From: Saussurea involucrata
Lineage: Eukaryota; Streptophyta; Magnoliopsida; Asterales; Asteraceae
Direction of reading: 5' to 3'
Length of the DNA: 64,000 nucleotides
Assembly: GCA_033807775.1 (NCBI GenBank)
Contig: CM066321.1
Span: 253,072,422-253,136,421, forward strand
Position numbers and translations under genes: made by a program. The first letter of the stretch is position 1, and every line of letters starts with the position of its first letter. Shown here piece by piece: positions 24,601 through 35,136 of this stretch. The notes under the pieces were generated by a model. The model worked only from the letters and a program-made list of their open reading frames with translations. It did not search any database and was not told where the DNA came from.

Positions 24601-24919
24601 TGATTCAAGAAATTTTAAATCTCAAAAGGCATGTAATCCATAGATGATGAATCAAAACAACAATTTACATCAATCATTCCCATGTTCTGTTAATTGCAAT
24701 TGTTTTAAGCTTTTATTGAAACTGCAAAATCATCTCAATGGTCCTCACTGCATTCTGAACTTGTCACCAGAAAGAATAAATTCTGAGACCAGACCTCAGA
24801 AGGTGCATGGAAAAGCCTCTGGCAAACCATCACATAATGGAAAGCCAGAAGGTAAGTCTGTTAAACCCATATCTAACAAGAAAGGACCCATTATGCAATG
24901 GGTACCTAAGAAAGCCTAA
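21637..24919 (+). pseudogene. Copia C gag (frameshifted)
   Basis: The ATG at 21637 begins MANNNINAIYTAGSLTKPA. A one-base loss near 21725 shifts the frame to the gag core (RMVNFFDGMNKDL; RLLIMAIPNDIFQELD; EIWDQLLNQLEG). Further breaks follow at about 22030 and 22580. A CCHC knuckle (CFRCGKPVHFSSNC) lies at 22813-22854. Then comes a Ser/Asp-rich and coiled-coil segment (22992-23490) and a long low-complexity region to GPIMQWVPKKA and TAA at 24917-24919. The TAG at 24641-24643 is in the same frame as the last part. The layout matches SIRE-like Gag: core, knuckle, long coiled extension. Inactive. Confidence 0.8.
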
Positions 24920-24931
24920 TCTGTCTTGCAG
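24917..24931 (+). other. gag/pol junction of copia C: in-frame TAA then TTGCAG
   Basis: TAATCTGTCTTGCAG. The frame before (WVPKKA) and after (QIWYLDSRCSRHMTG) is the same. It has the same layout as in copia B1 and copia A. Confidence 0.7.
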
Positions 24932-26537
24932 AAACAGCATGTGCAAATATGGTATTTGGACTCTAGATGTTCAAGGCACATGACTGGAAATAAGGAGCTA
25001 CTGACCTCATTCAAAGAGAAAATGGGAGGTGCAGTAACTTTTGGAGGAGATGGGCAAGGGCAGATTAGAGACTATGAGGTTTTAACTAATGAAGGTGTAT
25101 CAGTCTCCAAAGTTGCTTATGTAGAAGGGTTAAATCATAATTTTCTTAGCATAAGTCAACTTTGTGATGATGGTTTTGATGTCAACTTTAAGAAGAAATA
25201 CTGTTCTCTGTTAGTTTCAGAGTCTGGTCAAGAACTGCTCCGAGCTGATAGAAAAGGCAATCTTTATTAAATGAATTTCAGTCCAAATCAAAATACTAAT
25301 ACAGAAAGACCCTGTTTAGTCTCTTTGAACAAAAAAGATGACTGGCTCTGGCACAAAAGATTTGCATACTTAAACTTTTCAAATCTTGACAAGCTAGTAA
25401 AATTAAATTTGGTAAAAGGATTACCACTTCTTAAGTTTGACAGATACCATCTTTGTCCTGCATGTGAAATGGGTAAGCTTAAAAGGGCTTAACACAGAAC
25501 AAAGAGTGATCAAAATTGCCCTAGACCTTTGCACATGTTGCATGTGGATCTCTGTGGTCCCATCTCTGTGCAAAGTCTTTCTGGCAAGAAGTATATTCTG
25601 GTACTTATTGATGAATATTCCAGATATACTTGGGTTGAGTTCATCAGAGCAAACTCTGATGTCCCAGAGATACTAATAAATTTGTTGAAAAGGATTCAGG
25701 TTCTGCTAAGTTTAAAGGTACAGAAGCTGAGAAGTGATAATAGAACAGAATTTAGGAATGCAAGACTTGAATCATGCCTCACAGAAGAGGGCATTTCTCA
25801 GAACTTCAATGCTGCCAGAACTCCTCAACAGAATGGTGTTGTTGAGAGAAGAAACCAAACTCTGGTAGAAGCTGCCAAAACCATGCTAGCATCATCTGTT
25901 CTCCCAACCAACTTTTGGGCAGAAGCAGTTTCAACAGCCTGTTTCACCCAAAACAAGGCTATCATAGTAAAGAGATTCAAAAAGACTGCTTATGAACTCA
26001 TCAACAATAGAAGGCCAAATGTGAAGTACTTTCATGTTTTTGGCTGCAGATGCTACATCCTGAATGACAGAGATCAACTTGGGAAGATTGATAGAAAGGC
26101 TGATGAAGGGAAATTCATTGGATATTCTCTAACTTCAAAAGCCTACAGAGTCAACAACATCAGAACCAAGGTCATTCTGGAGAGCATCAATGTATCATTT
26201 GATGACAGAACATCAAGTATCTCTAAAGCCAATCATCAGAGAGGATACATATCCCAAAGGAGCCAAGTTCCTCAAAGTCAAGAGAAGAAAATATCAATCT
26301 TATATTTAATGACTTCTTTGATGATGAAGATTCCTCTGAACTCATCAACAGAGGCAATCAAGTTCAAGGTTCTGAAGGACATCAACAATCAGGTACATCT
26401 CTGTCAGGTCCTTCAAATACTTCACCATCTACTTCCCTGACTACATGTCCAACTCAAGGAGAAAGTTCAAGACAACATCCTGAGGAAGAAGAACCTGAAC
26501 CTGAATCATCATCACCCATGATGACAAACATTGGAAG
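24932..26537 (+). pseudogene. Copia C pol: protease/pre-integrase and integrase, cut before RT
   Basis: It begins in the WYLDSRCSRHMTG protease-linked motif. The pre-integrase domain and zinc finger follow (LWHKRFAYLNF ... CPACEMGK; the second zinc-binding His is replaced by Tyr). The integrase core starts with LHMLHVDLCGP (first Asp), then RSDNRTEF (second Asp; Gly of SDNG changed to Arg), then NGVVERRNQT (Glu). TAA stops at about 25267-25269 and 25490-25492 and a frameshift near 26280 break it. The text runs into the acidic integrase-RT linker and is cut at 26537 by copia B2. No RT or RNase H of this copy is in the window. Confidence 0.85.
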
Positions 26538-26763
26538 TGTTGGTGCATGAAATGTTAATAGTATCCAAGTTAAGGGACTTGTTTTGTAATTTCCTAGTCT
26601 AGGTATAAATAGCCTAGATTATGCTAGAACATAACATTCCATAACTTCCATATCCAATCACCTGTAGTGTTCTATCTACATTTTTTAACCTTGATCTTGA
26701 TGTTAATGAGAGATGACAAGTGATTGTTGATCATATGTTTTCATACTTGTTTCTGGTATCACA
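26538..26763 (+). repeat. 5-prime LTR of copia B2
   Basis: 226 bp, TGTTGGTGC to GTATCACA, matching the B1 LTR in reverse orientation. A TATA-like TATAAATAG lies near 26603. Confidence 0.85.
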
Positions 26764-26765
26764 AG

Positions 26766-26777
26766 TGGTATCAGAGC
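26766..26777 (+). promoter_or_regulatory. Primer binding site of copia B2
   Basis: TGGTATCAGAGC, two bases after the LTR end. Confidence 0.88.
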
Positions 26778-27547
26778 AAGTAGATTCAAGCAAATTTCGT
26801 GGAGATTTGAGGATTTTTTTGAGTTTTTTTATTGAACTTTCGGACCTAAAATCAAATTGGATGATTTAGGATGTTTAGTGTTCGATTCTTGATTCAGAGG
26901 AGTTCTTTTTGATGAGGTGAAGAAATCTGTGCATATGGATTGATCGAAGGAAATCATTACAGTCGAATTTTCTAGATTTTTGAGAGTTTTTAAAAACTTA
27001 CTGTTTTGGATTGAATGACATCGATTTTGTTAGTTTTTGGTAATGTTTCCTTCACAAGAACTGTTCAGATTAGTGCTGCGAACCTTCGTTCAAAGTTTGA
27101 AACCAATTGGATGTGTTTAGAGTGATTTTTGGACTTAGCAGAAAATTTGCTTCGAAGTTCATTCTAGTCGCATAAGCCTAGTCTTCAAAGTTTCATAGTT
27201 GTCTCATAAAGTGGTGATTTATCGTTGTCGCATAAACCTTGAGCGATCAGATTTCGAATCGCACAAGGGCTGACCGACAAGCACTATTCACTAAGTTCTG
27301 ATCGCATAAGTAGTGACCGAGAACTACTGTTCATCATTCAGGGCTGACCGATAACTTTCTTGATCGCATAGAGTTTTGACCGAGAACCTCTTTGATCGCA
27401 CAAGACTTACCCGATAAACACTGTTCACTATCCTCATCGTATACTTGTTGTGCGATTACTATTGTTCATCGCATAGATTTTGTGCGATAACTTCACTGAT
27501 TTTGCTTGTTTTTTTGTTTAAAGATCGTTAACATGTATCTTGTAAAG
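26778..27547 (+). other. Leader of copia B2 with reiterated ATCGCA(T/C) words
   Basis: No gene. Between about 27168 and 27492 there are about ten GCGAT/ATCGC-containing words in both orientations (GTCGCATAA, ATCGCACAAG, TGTGCGAT), as in the B1 leader. Confidence 0.65.
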
Positions 27548-30287
27548 ATGATGAAAAATGAAGTAATGTTGTCTCTTGGTACTGAATCTAGACCTCCCAT
27601 TCTGTTCGAGAATGAGTATGAACAATGGAAAGACAGATTCTTAGACTTTATTGAAAGACAAGATAATTGAGCAAATCTACGATTGTCTTTGGAAGAAGGA
27701 CCGATGAAAGAAATTACAGTTCCTATTCCTATTGATGCTGTTGCACAAGGAGAAGTAGGAATTGCAACTGATAATGTAAAACCTGTTGAGAATACTCAAC
27801 TGAAGAAAAGGCACGTTATGATGCGGATAAGAAAGTCAGATCTTACTTAATCATGAGTTTACCGAATGAAATCTACAACAAGATAGATAGCTATAAGGAT
27901 AATGCGAATGAGATGTGGACTCAGTTACAGAAGATGTTACAAGGCTCTCAAATTGGAAACCAAATGAAGATAACTCTCTATATTAATAGGTATGAAGAGT
28001 TTAAGGTAAAAGAGGATGAGAGTTTGTCTTAGACATATGATAGGTTCATTTTTCTACTGAACGAGCTGAGCAAGAACAAGATAAGGAAAGATGCAATATA
28101 GATCAATGTTAAGTTTCTGAGCATCCTTCAACCCGAGTGGAAGAGTGTGTGTCGAAGAATGAAACAAAACCCGAGATTATCCACAATGCCTTTACATGAG
28201 TTGTTTGAAACTATACAACAAGATGAAGAAGAAGTGGAAGAAGTCAAGGAGAAAAGGAATAAGAAGAAGAAGAAAGAAGTTCCTGATCCAGTGGCACCCA
28301 AGGTTGATTTACACTCAAACAGTTTTTCGAATGAGAGTTCTGACAAATTTGAGACTGGTTATACGGGGAATATTTCGGATGACGGAGCTGAGTTAGAACA
28401 AGCTATGTTTTTACTAACCAGGTATTTTCAGAAAAGATTTTATAAAACTCCGTCTTCTAACAATCTGAGGTACACATCTGGTTCAAGGAAGTTTGAGACT
28501 AAGAATAGATTTGAAGGAAAGCCGTCTGATGAAAGAAAGTATGAGGAAGTTGAGAAAAAGTTTGAGGAAAAGAACAGAGCTGATAAAAAGTCAACTGAAA
28601 TTCTGAAGTGTTACAACTGTGGAGCACCAGGTCATTATGCTAAAGATTGTAGGAAGAAGACGGTTCAGAACTCAGACTACTACAAAACAAAGATGATGTT
28701 AGCCAAACAAAAGGAAGCGGGGAAGGCTTTACTTGTTGAGGATAAATACTGGCTAGACATGACCGACGATGAGGCTGAAAATGAAGAGCAAGCCAATATG
28801 TGCCAAGCAGAAGCTGAATCAGATGAAGAGAACACTTCTAACAGTGGCTCTGAGGTACACTCAATTCCTATACCTTCTTTTGTTTCTCATGAATTAGCTT
28901 ATCTATATCGTGAATTAGATATCATGAGACCGGCTGTTGAAAAGTTAAGGGCTAAATTGCAAAAAGCAAACGAAGAAAATCAGAATCTAAGTCAAACTAT
29001 TCTTGATGATAATCTTGAGAGAGAAAAGAACAATGATAAAATTAAATCTCTCATAGATCAACAAGAAAAGCTTGATAAGTATAAGAAATCTTCTGATTCT
29101 CAAATATCTGATCTTACAAAGAAAATCAAAGATTTAGAAGAAAAGAATAGTGAGAGTGAAGTTTCTTTGAAAAATATTAACACTCAAAATACAGAGCTTT
29201 TAGACAAAATTAAAGATTTGGAAAAGAAGCTTTATTTGAGAGGTCAAATTGATCAAACTATTCATTTGAACAAACCAAGGTTAGTGAGTTCTCTCAACAA
29301 ATATTGGGGACTTGGTTATGAAAATCCTAAACATTTGGCAAAAGCAATTATATATCTACCAACGATGTATGAATTTAAATACCTAAGATAGATATTTTCT
29401 TAAATGTGCTATCAAATGGACAAACACAGAAGAAATAGAAAAAGAAGAAGTGATGAAAAGAGCAACCACGACACAAATGCAACTTCCATTTTGTTATACT
29501 CAAGAGAATGCAAAATATGTAAAGAATCTGAAAGGAACACTTTCAAACAACTATTTTGACATCTTTGCTGTTAAACCAAATTGTGAAAAACCGTTTGAAG
29601 CAAAAAGATATGTTCCACCTTTGATTCTAGAAGGAAGGATTTGTGAACTTGAAGATTCTATTCTGGAACAAAGAAGGAAGTTTGAAAATGAAAATGATTT
29701 TCTTTCAACTATTTACTCAAATAGTTTTAAGGAAATATCTTCTAATTTCAAAACAGAGTTGGAAAAGGAAAAGGATATTCTTGAAAAATCTCTAAATAAA
29801 AAGATTTCAAATTCATTCAAGAATTAATTTGATGAAAAATCAAAAGTGCTTCCAACTTTCAAAGAAAATTTCGGATCTTGAGAAAATTTTGATCTCTGAG
29901 TATGAACAATTTGAGAATGAGAAAGCTAATTTTACAACTGAATGCAAATATTTTGAAGAAAAGATTAGTGAGCTTTCCCAGGAAGTAACTGATTTGAAAA
30001 TTGCTTTGGAGAAGGAGAGAAAAGAATTTGCTTCAAAGATGTGGTCCTGATGTTGAAAAAGATTTTGAAGTTCATTCTGTTGGTCCTGATGTTGAATTTG
30101 ATTCTAACCTCGTCTCCAAGGAGAATTCAAAACCTGAAGTTCGTGATAAAGGGAAAGCCTGTGAATTTGATTTTTCCAAGAAGCTTTCGAACCATAATGC
30201 TTTTATTTTGAAAGATGAAAAACCTTCTAGTACTTTATGTAAGGGTGAATGTTCAAACTCAAAGAATGATTCTTTTTCTGAAAAACC
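27548..30287 (+). pseudogene. Copia B2 gag
   Basis: The ATG at 27548 begins MMKNEVMLSLGTES, homologous to B1. The core has stops at about 27668, 28030 and 28099. The longest intact stretch (28147-29391) covers RRMKQNPRLSTMPLHELFE, a Lys-rich segment, the zinc knuckle CYNCGAPGHYAKDC (uninterrupted, the site G1 hit in B1), and a coiled-coil extension with ISDLTKKIKDLEEKNSESE. The coiled coil continues with frameshifts to about 30050 and then an acidic tail. It confirms that the B family Gag is long and coiled-coil-rich. Cut at 30287. Confidence 0.85.
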
Positions 30288-30769
30288 TGTTAGGACCAAA
30301 ATGTCCTAAATATGAAGGTTTTGTAAAGGCTTTCTATTTGTAATGGGCTTGTGCTTAGTGCTTAATGGGCCTTAGGCTTTACTATATAAAGTGTAATCTC
30401 GCTCATTTGCAGGTGTGCACAAGAAAGTGAGCTTCAATGTAGAGAGAGAAAGATCTAGAGCTTAAAGAGAGTGTGTCATCCATATTGTTGTGAGTCTCGG
30501 AATCAATCAACAATTCAAGAATTAAGAGAGAGATTGGATCAATGACGTCATCCTCATATTAGATTTAACACTTTAAATACATGGAGGATGACTCGCTCTC
30601 TCTAAGCTCTAGATCTTTCTCTCTCTCTACATTGAAGCTCACTTTCTTATGCACACATACAAATGAGCCTAGTAAAGCCTAAGGCCCATTAAGCACTAAG
30701 CCCAAGCCCATTACAAATAGAAAGCCTTTACAAAACTTTCACAATATTTAGGACATTTTGGTCCTAACA
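30288..30769. mobile_element. Fold-back element with long terminal inverted repeats
   Basis: The two ends are inverted copies of about 210-220 bp, beginning TGTTAGGACCAAAATGTCC on each strand. Small indels separate them, and a central 80-100 bp is not clearly repeated. Ends are TG...CA, so it may equally be two LTR fragments head to head. I see no clear target duplication. The outermost TTAGGAC...GTCCTAA is itself a small palindrome. No ORF. Confidence 0.75.
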
Positions 30770-30807
30770 AAAATCCATTGTGTTATTCAAGTTCAAGACC
30801 TGCAACA

Positions 30808-31104
30808 ATGGCCGCCCAAAACTCAGCTGAATCAAACAGAGTCGCCCATGTCGACCAAATCGACATCCAGCCATATCTCTTCAACAACAACAACTTCAGG
30901 TTCAACCTAGAACCCACAAAACATGAACCTCTCTACCATGTGATCCTCGAATTCTTCCATCGATGTGAGCTTTTCAATGCTCTCACTATGGCCGATACCA
31001 CCTTGCCACAGGTCTACGTGCAGCAATGGTGAACTACCTATCAGTACATCGAGGAACAAGGTGGAATCATTGGGAACGTTGATTATAGGTTCCCAGATTC
31101 ACTT
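30808..31104 (+). pseudogene. 3-prime accessory ORF of a copia element, N-terminal fragment
   Basis: It starts MAAQNSAESNRVAHVDQID. The segment FFHRCELFNALTMADTTLPQ.VYVQQW resembles the first conserved block of copia A's accessory protein (NSPIYTALTITPPASQ..LLSQFW). A TGA at 31030-31032 breaks it, followed by in-frame text (TTYQYIEEQGGIIGN) up to an LTR-like insertion. Such ORFs lie 3-prime of pol in SIRE-like elements. Function unknown. Confidence 0.6.
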
Positions 31105-31786
31105 TGTCTCATATAAACAGCAAGATCAAAGATAGCGGAAGCATTATAAAGTTGTTTATGTATGAGTGATTGTGTGTAACAGGAAATAATGAGAGAATAA
31201 CAATAACAATATGTAGAATAGTAAATGATAACACAGTAGTTAAATAAGCTGCTCGTATATTGATATTTGAATAACACCAAGAACACTTTCTTGTGCATGT
31301 ATTCTGAAATCTCTCAGGTGACAATTCGTACAATAGAAGTGGAACAGAATGTGCAGTGTTTGCTCTCACAATTCTAGTAATAAATCTCACCAAAAGCTTA
31401 CGATGGTGCGTTCCACTACCCTTCTATTTATATCCCGATAAAGTGAAAGACAGTGTACTATCTAACCCTGGAATGACACGTGGAAAGTGTGTATCCGTCC
31501 TTTTAGGGCTTACGTGGAAAGTACGGGCACGTGTCTGACACTTAGAGATTTCTACGAGACTTAAGCTTCACAGAGGTCTTCCATCACCAGAGGTATGCTA
31601 CCAGAGCTCTGGAGGTCTTCTAGCAATGTTGTTCTCTGATGTGCTATCAGAGGTCTTCTGCCAGAGCTCTGACGATCTCTGATGGTCTTCTGTTTGATCT
31701 TCTGCTAAGTCTTTGCTTGATCTCTGATGTCTTTCTGACTTGTGATATTTTCAATACTTTTACATTAAGCATACTTGGGGATAACA
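31105..31786 (-). repeat. LTR-like segment (solo LTR or fragment), minus strand
   Basis: The plus strand begins TGTCTCATATAAAC and ends GGGGATAACA, so the minus strand starts TGTTATCCCC. A TATAAATA box lies on the minus strand at 31425-31432. Upstream of it (31560-31740) are many CAGAG/CTCTG words. No target duplication was found, so the boundaries are tentative. Confidence 0.55.
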
Positions 31787-32022
31787 TGGATGCTGGAGCT
31801 CGTGGAGGAGCAGGGATAGTAAGGATTCGCCTAAGAACCCTTCAGAGGCTATTCAACATTCAAACCACTACTCAACTAGAAATCAATGCATATGAAGTCC
31901 CACCAGAGCAATCCACACTTGTGGAGTTTATCAGATTTCTAGGTTACAATGAACCTATCAACAAACTAAGTGCATTTAAAAGGAAGAACCTACCCCCACT
32001 TTGGAACTTCATGTTCTCTGTA
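31787..32022 (+). pseudogene. 3-prime accessory ORF, middle fragment
   Basis: It reads RIRLRTLQRLFNI, then TLVEFIRFLGYNEP and LPPLWNFMFSV. It is interrupted by the LTR element at 32023 and resumes at 34034 with LNRTLTSKSG. The layout (helical block, LGY motif, W.F block) parallels residues 120-230 of the copia A accessory protein. Confidence 0.6.
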
Positions 32023-32294
32023 TGTTAGGACACTACAGTTGACCTTAATATTAGAAAGTTTTGTAAAGCAAAGGCTTTGTAAATGGGTTTGTGCTTAAGC
32101 AGGGTAACAAGTGAGGAAGACTATAAATAGTACTTGCTATGTAGTTTGTAACTAACACTTTCCATAATTCAAGATGTAGATCTTAAACAATTTTGTTCTC
32201 TCTCTAGATTAGATTAGATTTCCTTTTCTATAATAAATTGTTCTTCCTCATCTTGTTCTTATTTGTTGGATTGTTGAAGATCATGGGCCTAACA
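32023..32294 (+). repeat. 5-prime LTR of the small non-autonomous element
   Basis: 272 bp with TG...CA ends, TATAAATAG near 32123, followed by a primer binding site. Confidence 0.8.
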
Positions 32295-32296
32295 AT

Positions 32297-32309
32297 TGGT
32301 ATCAGAGCC
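32297..32309 (+). promoter_or_regulatory. Primer binding site of the small element
   Basis: TGGTATCAGAGCC, complementary to initiator-Met tRNA. Confidence 0.85.
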
Positions 32310-32584
32310 AAATCGACGAATTCTTCATCGATACGATCATCGGATCTTATCAATTCAAGTGATTTTAGCCCATTTTTGCACTGATTTCGGATCCTTATAG
32401 CTGTTTGTTCGAAAAATGTCGAACTCACTGTTTTTGGATCAAAACTCTATCAAATCGATCGAATTAGATCTTGTAATCAACTAGAAATCTGTGCATCTTC
32501 ATCTTGCGAATCTGTCTGTGCAAGAATCACTGAAATTGGTCAAGAATTGATAAAGTTATGACGATTTTAGTGATTTTCGGATGC

Positions 32585-33215
32585 TGTTGCATGGTTTCGG
32601 ATCATTCATACTTGGTTTCGGATCATTCATAGATGGTTTCGCATCATTCTTCATGGTTTCGGATCAGTCATAGATGGTTTCGGATGCTACTGTTGGTTTC
32701 AGATCATTCATATGATAATTTTAATGGTTTAGATGGATTCAAACTGTTCAGAGTTGATGGTTTCAGATCATGTTAAGTCTGAAATATTGAGGAATTTGGT
32801 CATCTTAGTTCTGAGCGTTTCGGAATGTGCTTACACCTAAAAGTTCAACAATATAGATGGTTTCGCATCCTTCTGATCCAAATTCTAATGGTTTCAGATT
32901 CTATTTATTCCGAATTGGCATGGTTTCGCACTTGCCTTGGTACGAATTCTCTTGGTTTCGTATCCTTATGATCCGACTTCTATTGGCTTCGCATTCAACA
33001 TGATACGAATCCATGGTTTCGTATCCTTATTGTTCCGAATTCTGGTGGTTTCGCACCCTTCTTGTTTCGAATCCATGGTTTCGCATCCAACTACATCCGA
33101 ATCCCCATGGTTGCGCATCTAACTACATCCGAAATCATATGGTTTCGCATCCTCTTGCATCCGAATTGATGGTTTCGAATCTGCCTACATCCGAATTCTG
33201 ATGGTTTCGGATCCA
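32585..33215. repeat. Array of about 19 TGGTTTCG(G/C/T)ATC words
   Basis: Irregularly spaced copies of ATGGTTTCGGATC and variants, alternating with partial complements (ATCCGAAT, GATCCGA). Spacing is mostly 20-50 bp. Not a simple satellite and not a conserved ORF. Confidence 0.85.
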
Positions 33216-34033
33216 AGAAATTTATTGAAAAATATTTCTAATTAAAAAAAGGGCTCTAGACGGAACCCCCGTGCTAAGTCTCAGGAGGGGGACATTGTTC
33301 ATGGACTTTAGCATAACGCGTGTGTGACATCATTTTGATATTCAGCTTGCCACATACTTTTAGCAACTGTCAAAATTTAAAAGGGCTCTAGTCTTTCAAG
33401 ATTTTCAGAAGGTGAGTGTTGGAATTCAGTCTTTGGTTGGATTGGAAGAGACGCTTGAGTATTTGCAATCATTATTCTTAAGTTCTATTGACGATGCTAG
33501 ACCTTTGAGTGCTCTTAATCATTCTTCTGACCTGATCAATCAGAATTGTGAGTGCTTGCAATCATTGTTCTGGTGCTTTGGTTGTGATTCAGACTTTTGA
33601 GTGCTTATAATCATCCAACTATTTCTTGAAGATTGAAGTTCTGGATTATCTTCATTTAGTGGTTTGAAGTATTTTGAAGATGAGCATTTCTCTACAGTTG
33701 CTGAACAATGTTATTTGCTTGGGTCGTCTCATCCCTACCAAGTAGTGCGTGTTTTTACCGTTCCTCCTTCGAGCAAATTCGGACCAAGCTCTTAAGCCGA
33801 ATTCTTACTCAACTCGTAGTCCAACGACGGATTCTCTGTTTTACACTAATATGCATACACTTTGAAGATTATTTTAGTGCACTTCGTCGGGGTTATGGAG
33901 TACATTGAATCTGATTTTTCAAGGTTGAAAATATGATGAGTAAGAGCAACTTTCAAGGGGGAGCCGAGCCTAAATTTGAAGAATGCTTGTTCTTATTTCT
34001 TGGATTGATGAAGATCATGGGCCTAACATTGTA

Positions 34034-34186
34034 CTCAATCGTACACTCACATCAAAGTCTGGTAGTTTAGACCAGTCCAACCCTGCTATCATGAAGATCA
34101 TGTATGGATTATTCTTTGGAAGACACTTTGACTATGCATCCATTCTGTTAGCTCCAACTTCTATTGAAAAAAGTATTGAAAAATAG
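34034..34186 (+). pseudogene. 3-prime accessory ORF, last fragment
   Basis: It reads LNRTLTSKSGSLDQSNPAIMK then MYGLFFGRHFDYASIL, in frame with 31787-32022 once the inserted element is removed. It ends at TAG 34184-34186. Confidence 0.6.
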
Positions 34187-34597
34187 GCTAAGGGAAGACA
34201 CCGGCAGAAGCCTCTGCCGCACACCAAGAACATCAGAACCTTCACTTGACTTTCATCAGAAGATCATTAGAGGACAAGGTCACAGAGCCTCTGTCACCCT
34301 TGACAGAGTCTCTGTGCTATGAAGACTCAGAAGATAAAGATACTTGAAGACAAAGACAAGGACAAGCATGCCACTCACGTGCCTCTACTGTAAGAAGATA
34401 CTGAAGATCAATAGTATAAGGCGTGCCCTTCTACTTTCCACTTGTCATCTTCTGAAGGGTCGCAGCTTTTGCAAAATACGGCGCACTACATTAACGTGTA
34501 CTAGGATCAGTCCCACAAACTTGTCTCTTGTACCCTTGTACTAATTGTCTAATGTTTGTCCCCTGTCGTCTAGTATAAATAGACGCTTCTACCAGAC
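34187..34597 (+). other. Probable LTR U3 fragment
   Basis: No gene. Repeated CAGAG/CTCTG words lie at 34205-34330 and a TATAAATA box at 34574-34581. G2 is inserted 16 bp after that box, so the rest of this LTR is not recognisable. The polarity (words, then TATA) matches the U3 of copia A, copia D and 31105-31786. Confidence 0.45.
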
Positions 34598-34793
34598 TGT
34601 GGCAACCGTCAAATTTTCGTTTCAAGTTAGAACTGCACTGAGCGTTTCAGTTACTCATGTTATAGTGGACACAGTCGAATTTAGCAGTAAAAACAGTATT
34701 GTTAGGAAAATTTGAGAATTTTGCCTAGCATTTGCCTAAATAAGTGAAGTATCCATAAATCTCATAAAATGCCAATTCAAATACCCTAAATAA

Positions 34794-34797
<4 letters not shown>

Positions 34798-34841
<44 letters not shown>
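34798..34841. repeat. (TA)n microsatellite
   Basis: About 21 uninterrupted TA units within the G2 5-prime LTR; absent from the 3-prime LTR, which has a different segment here. Confidence 0.95.
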
Positions 34842-34842
<1 letters not shown>

Positions 34843-35099
34843 TACCTTGCTAAAATAAATACTTGCAAATACAGCAAGTATTATTCTTATTAACCTAATT
34901 AAATTATATGTTTAGTTTAAATAGTTATCAAATTCAAAAAAAAAGATAAAAATAAAATAATAAATAGCATTGTTGGTAGGTCCACTCACAATATTCCCAC
35001 ATTAACACTCCATCTCTCTCTTCCCTCCCTCCGAAAAACGTCCACCGACACCCACCCATTATATCCTTCCTTATTCTCAAGAAAACATCTCATTTCCTA

Positions 35100-35106
<7 letters not shown>

Positions 35107-35135
<29 letters not shown>
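35107..35135. repeat. (CT)n microsatellite
   Basis: About 14 CT units in the G2 5-prime LTR. Confidence 0.9.

Positions 35136-35136
<1 letters not shown>

Larger units (their letters stand above)
26538..30287 (+). mobile_element. Copia B2 (same family as B1), truncated
   Basis: It contains LTR, primer binding site, leader and most of gag. It is inserted into copia C pol and cut off at 30287 by a fold-back element, after which gag does not resume. GGAAG at 26533-26537 would be its left target duplication. No pol or 3-prime LTR is present. Confidence 0.85.
32023..34028 (+). mobile_element. Small non-autonomous LTR retrotransposon (TRIM/LARD-like), 3-prime LTR mostly deleted
   Basis: 5-prime LTR 32023-32294 (TGTTAGGACACTAC to GGGCCTAACA), primer binding site at 32297, a 1.65-kb non-coding internal region with a word array, and a polypurine-like TTCAAGGGGGA near 33952. 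Only about the last 45 bp of the 3-prime LTR remain (GCTTGTTCTTATTT...GGGCCTAACA). Flanks CTGTA (32018-32022) and TTGTA (34029-34033) are a target duplication with one change; removing the element restores the accessory ORF frame. No protein-coding capacity. Confidence 0.8.

Noticed and set aside
32937..33201. Overlapping ORFs with repeated FVS/VSHP phrases
   Set aside because: They are only the TGGTTTCG word array read in frame; two overlapping frames are equally open.
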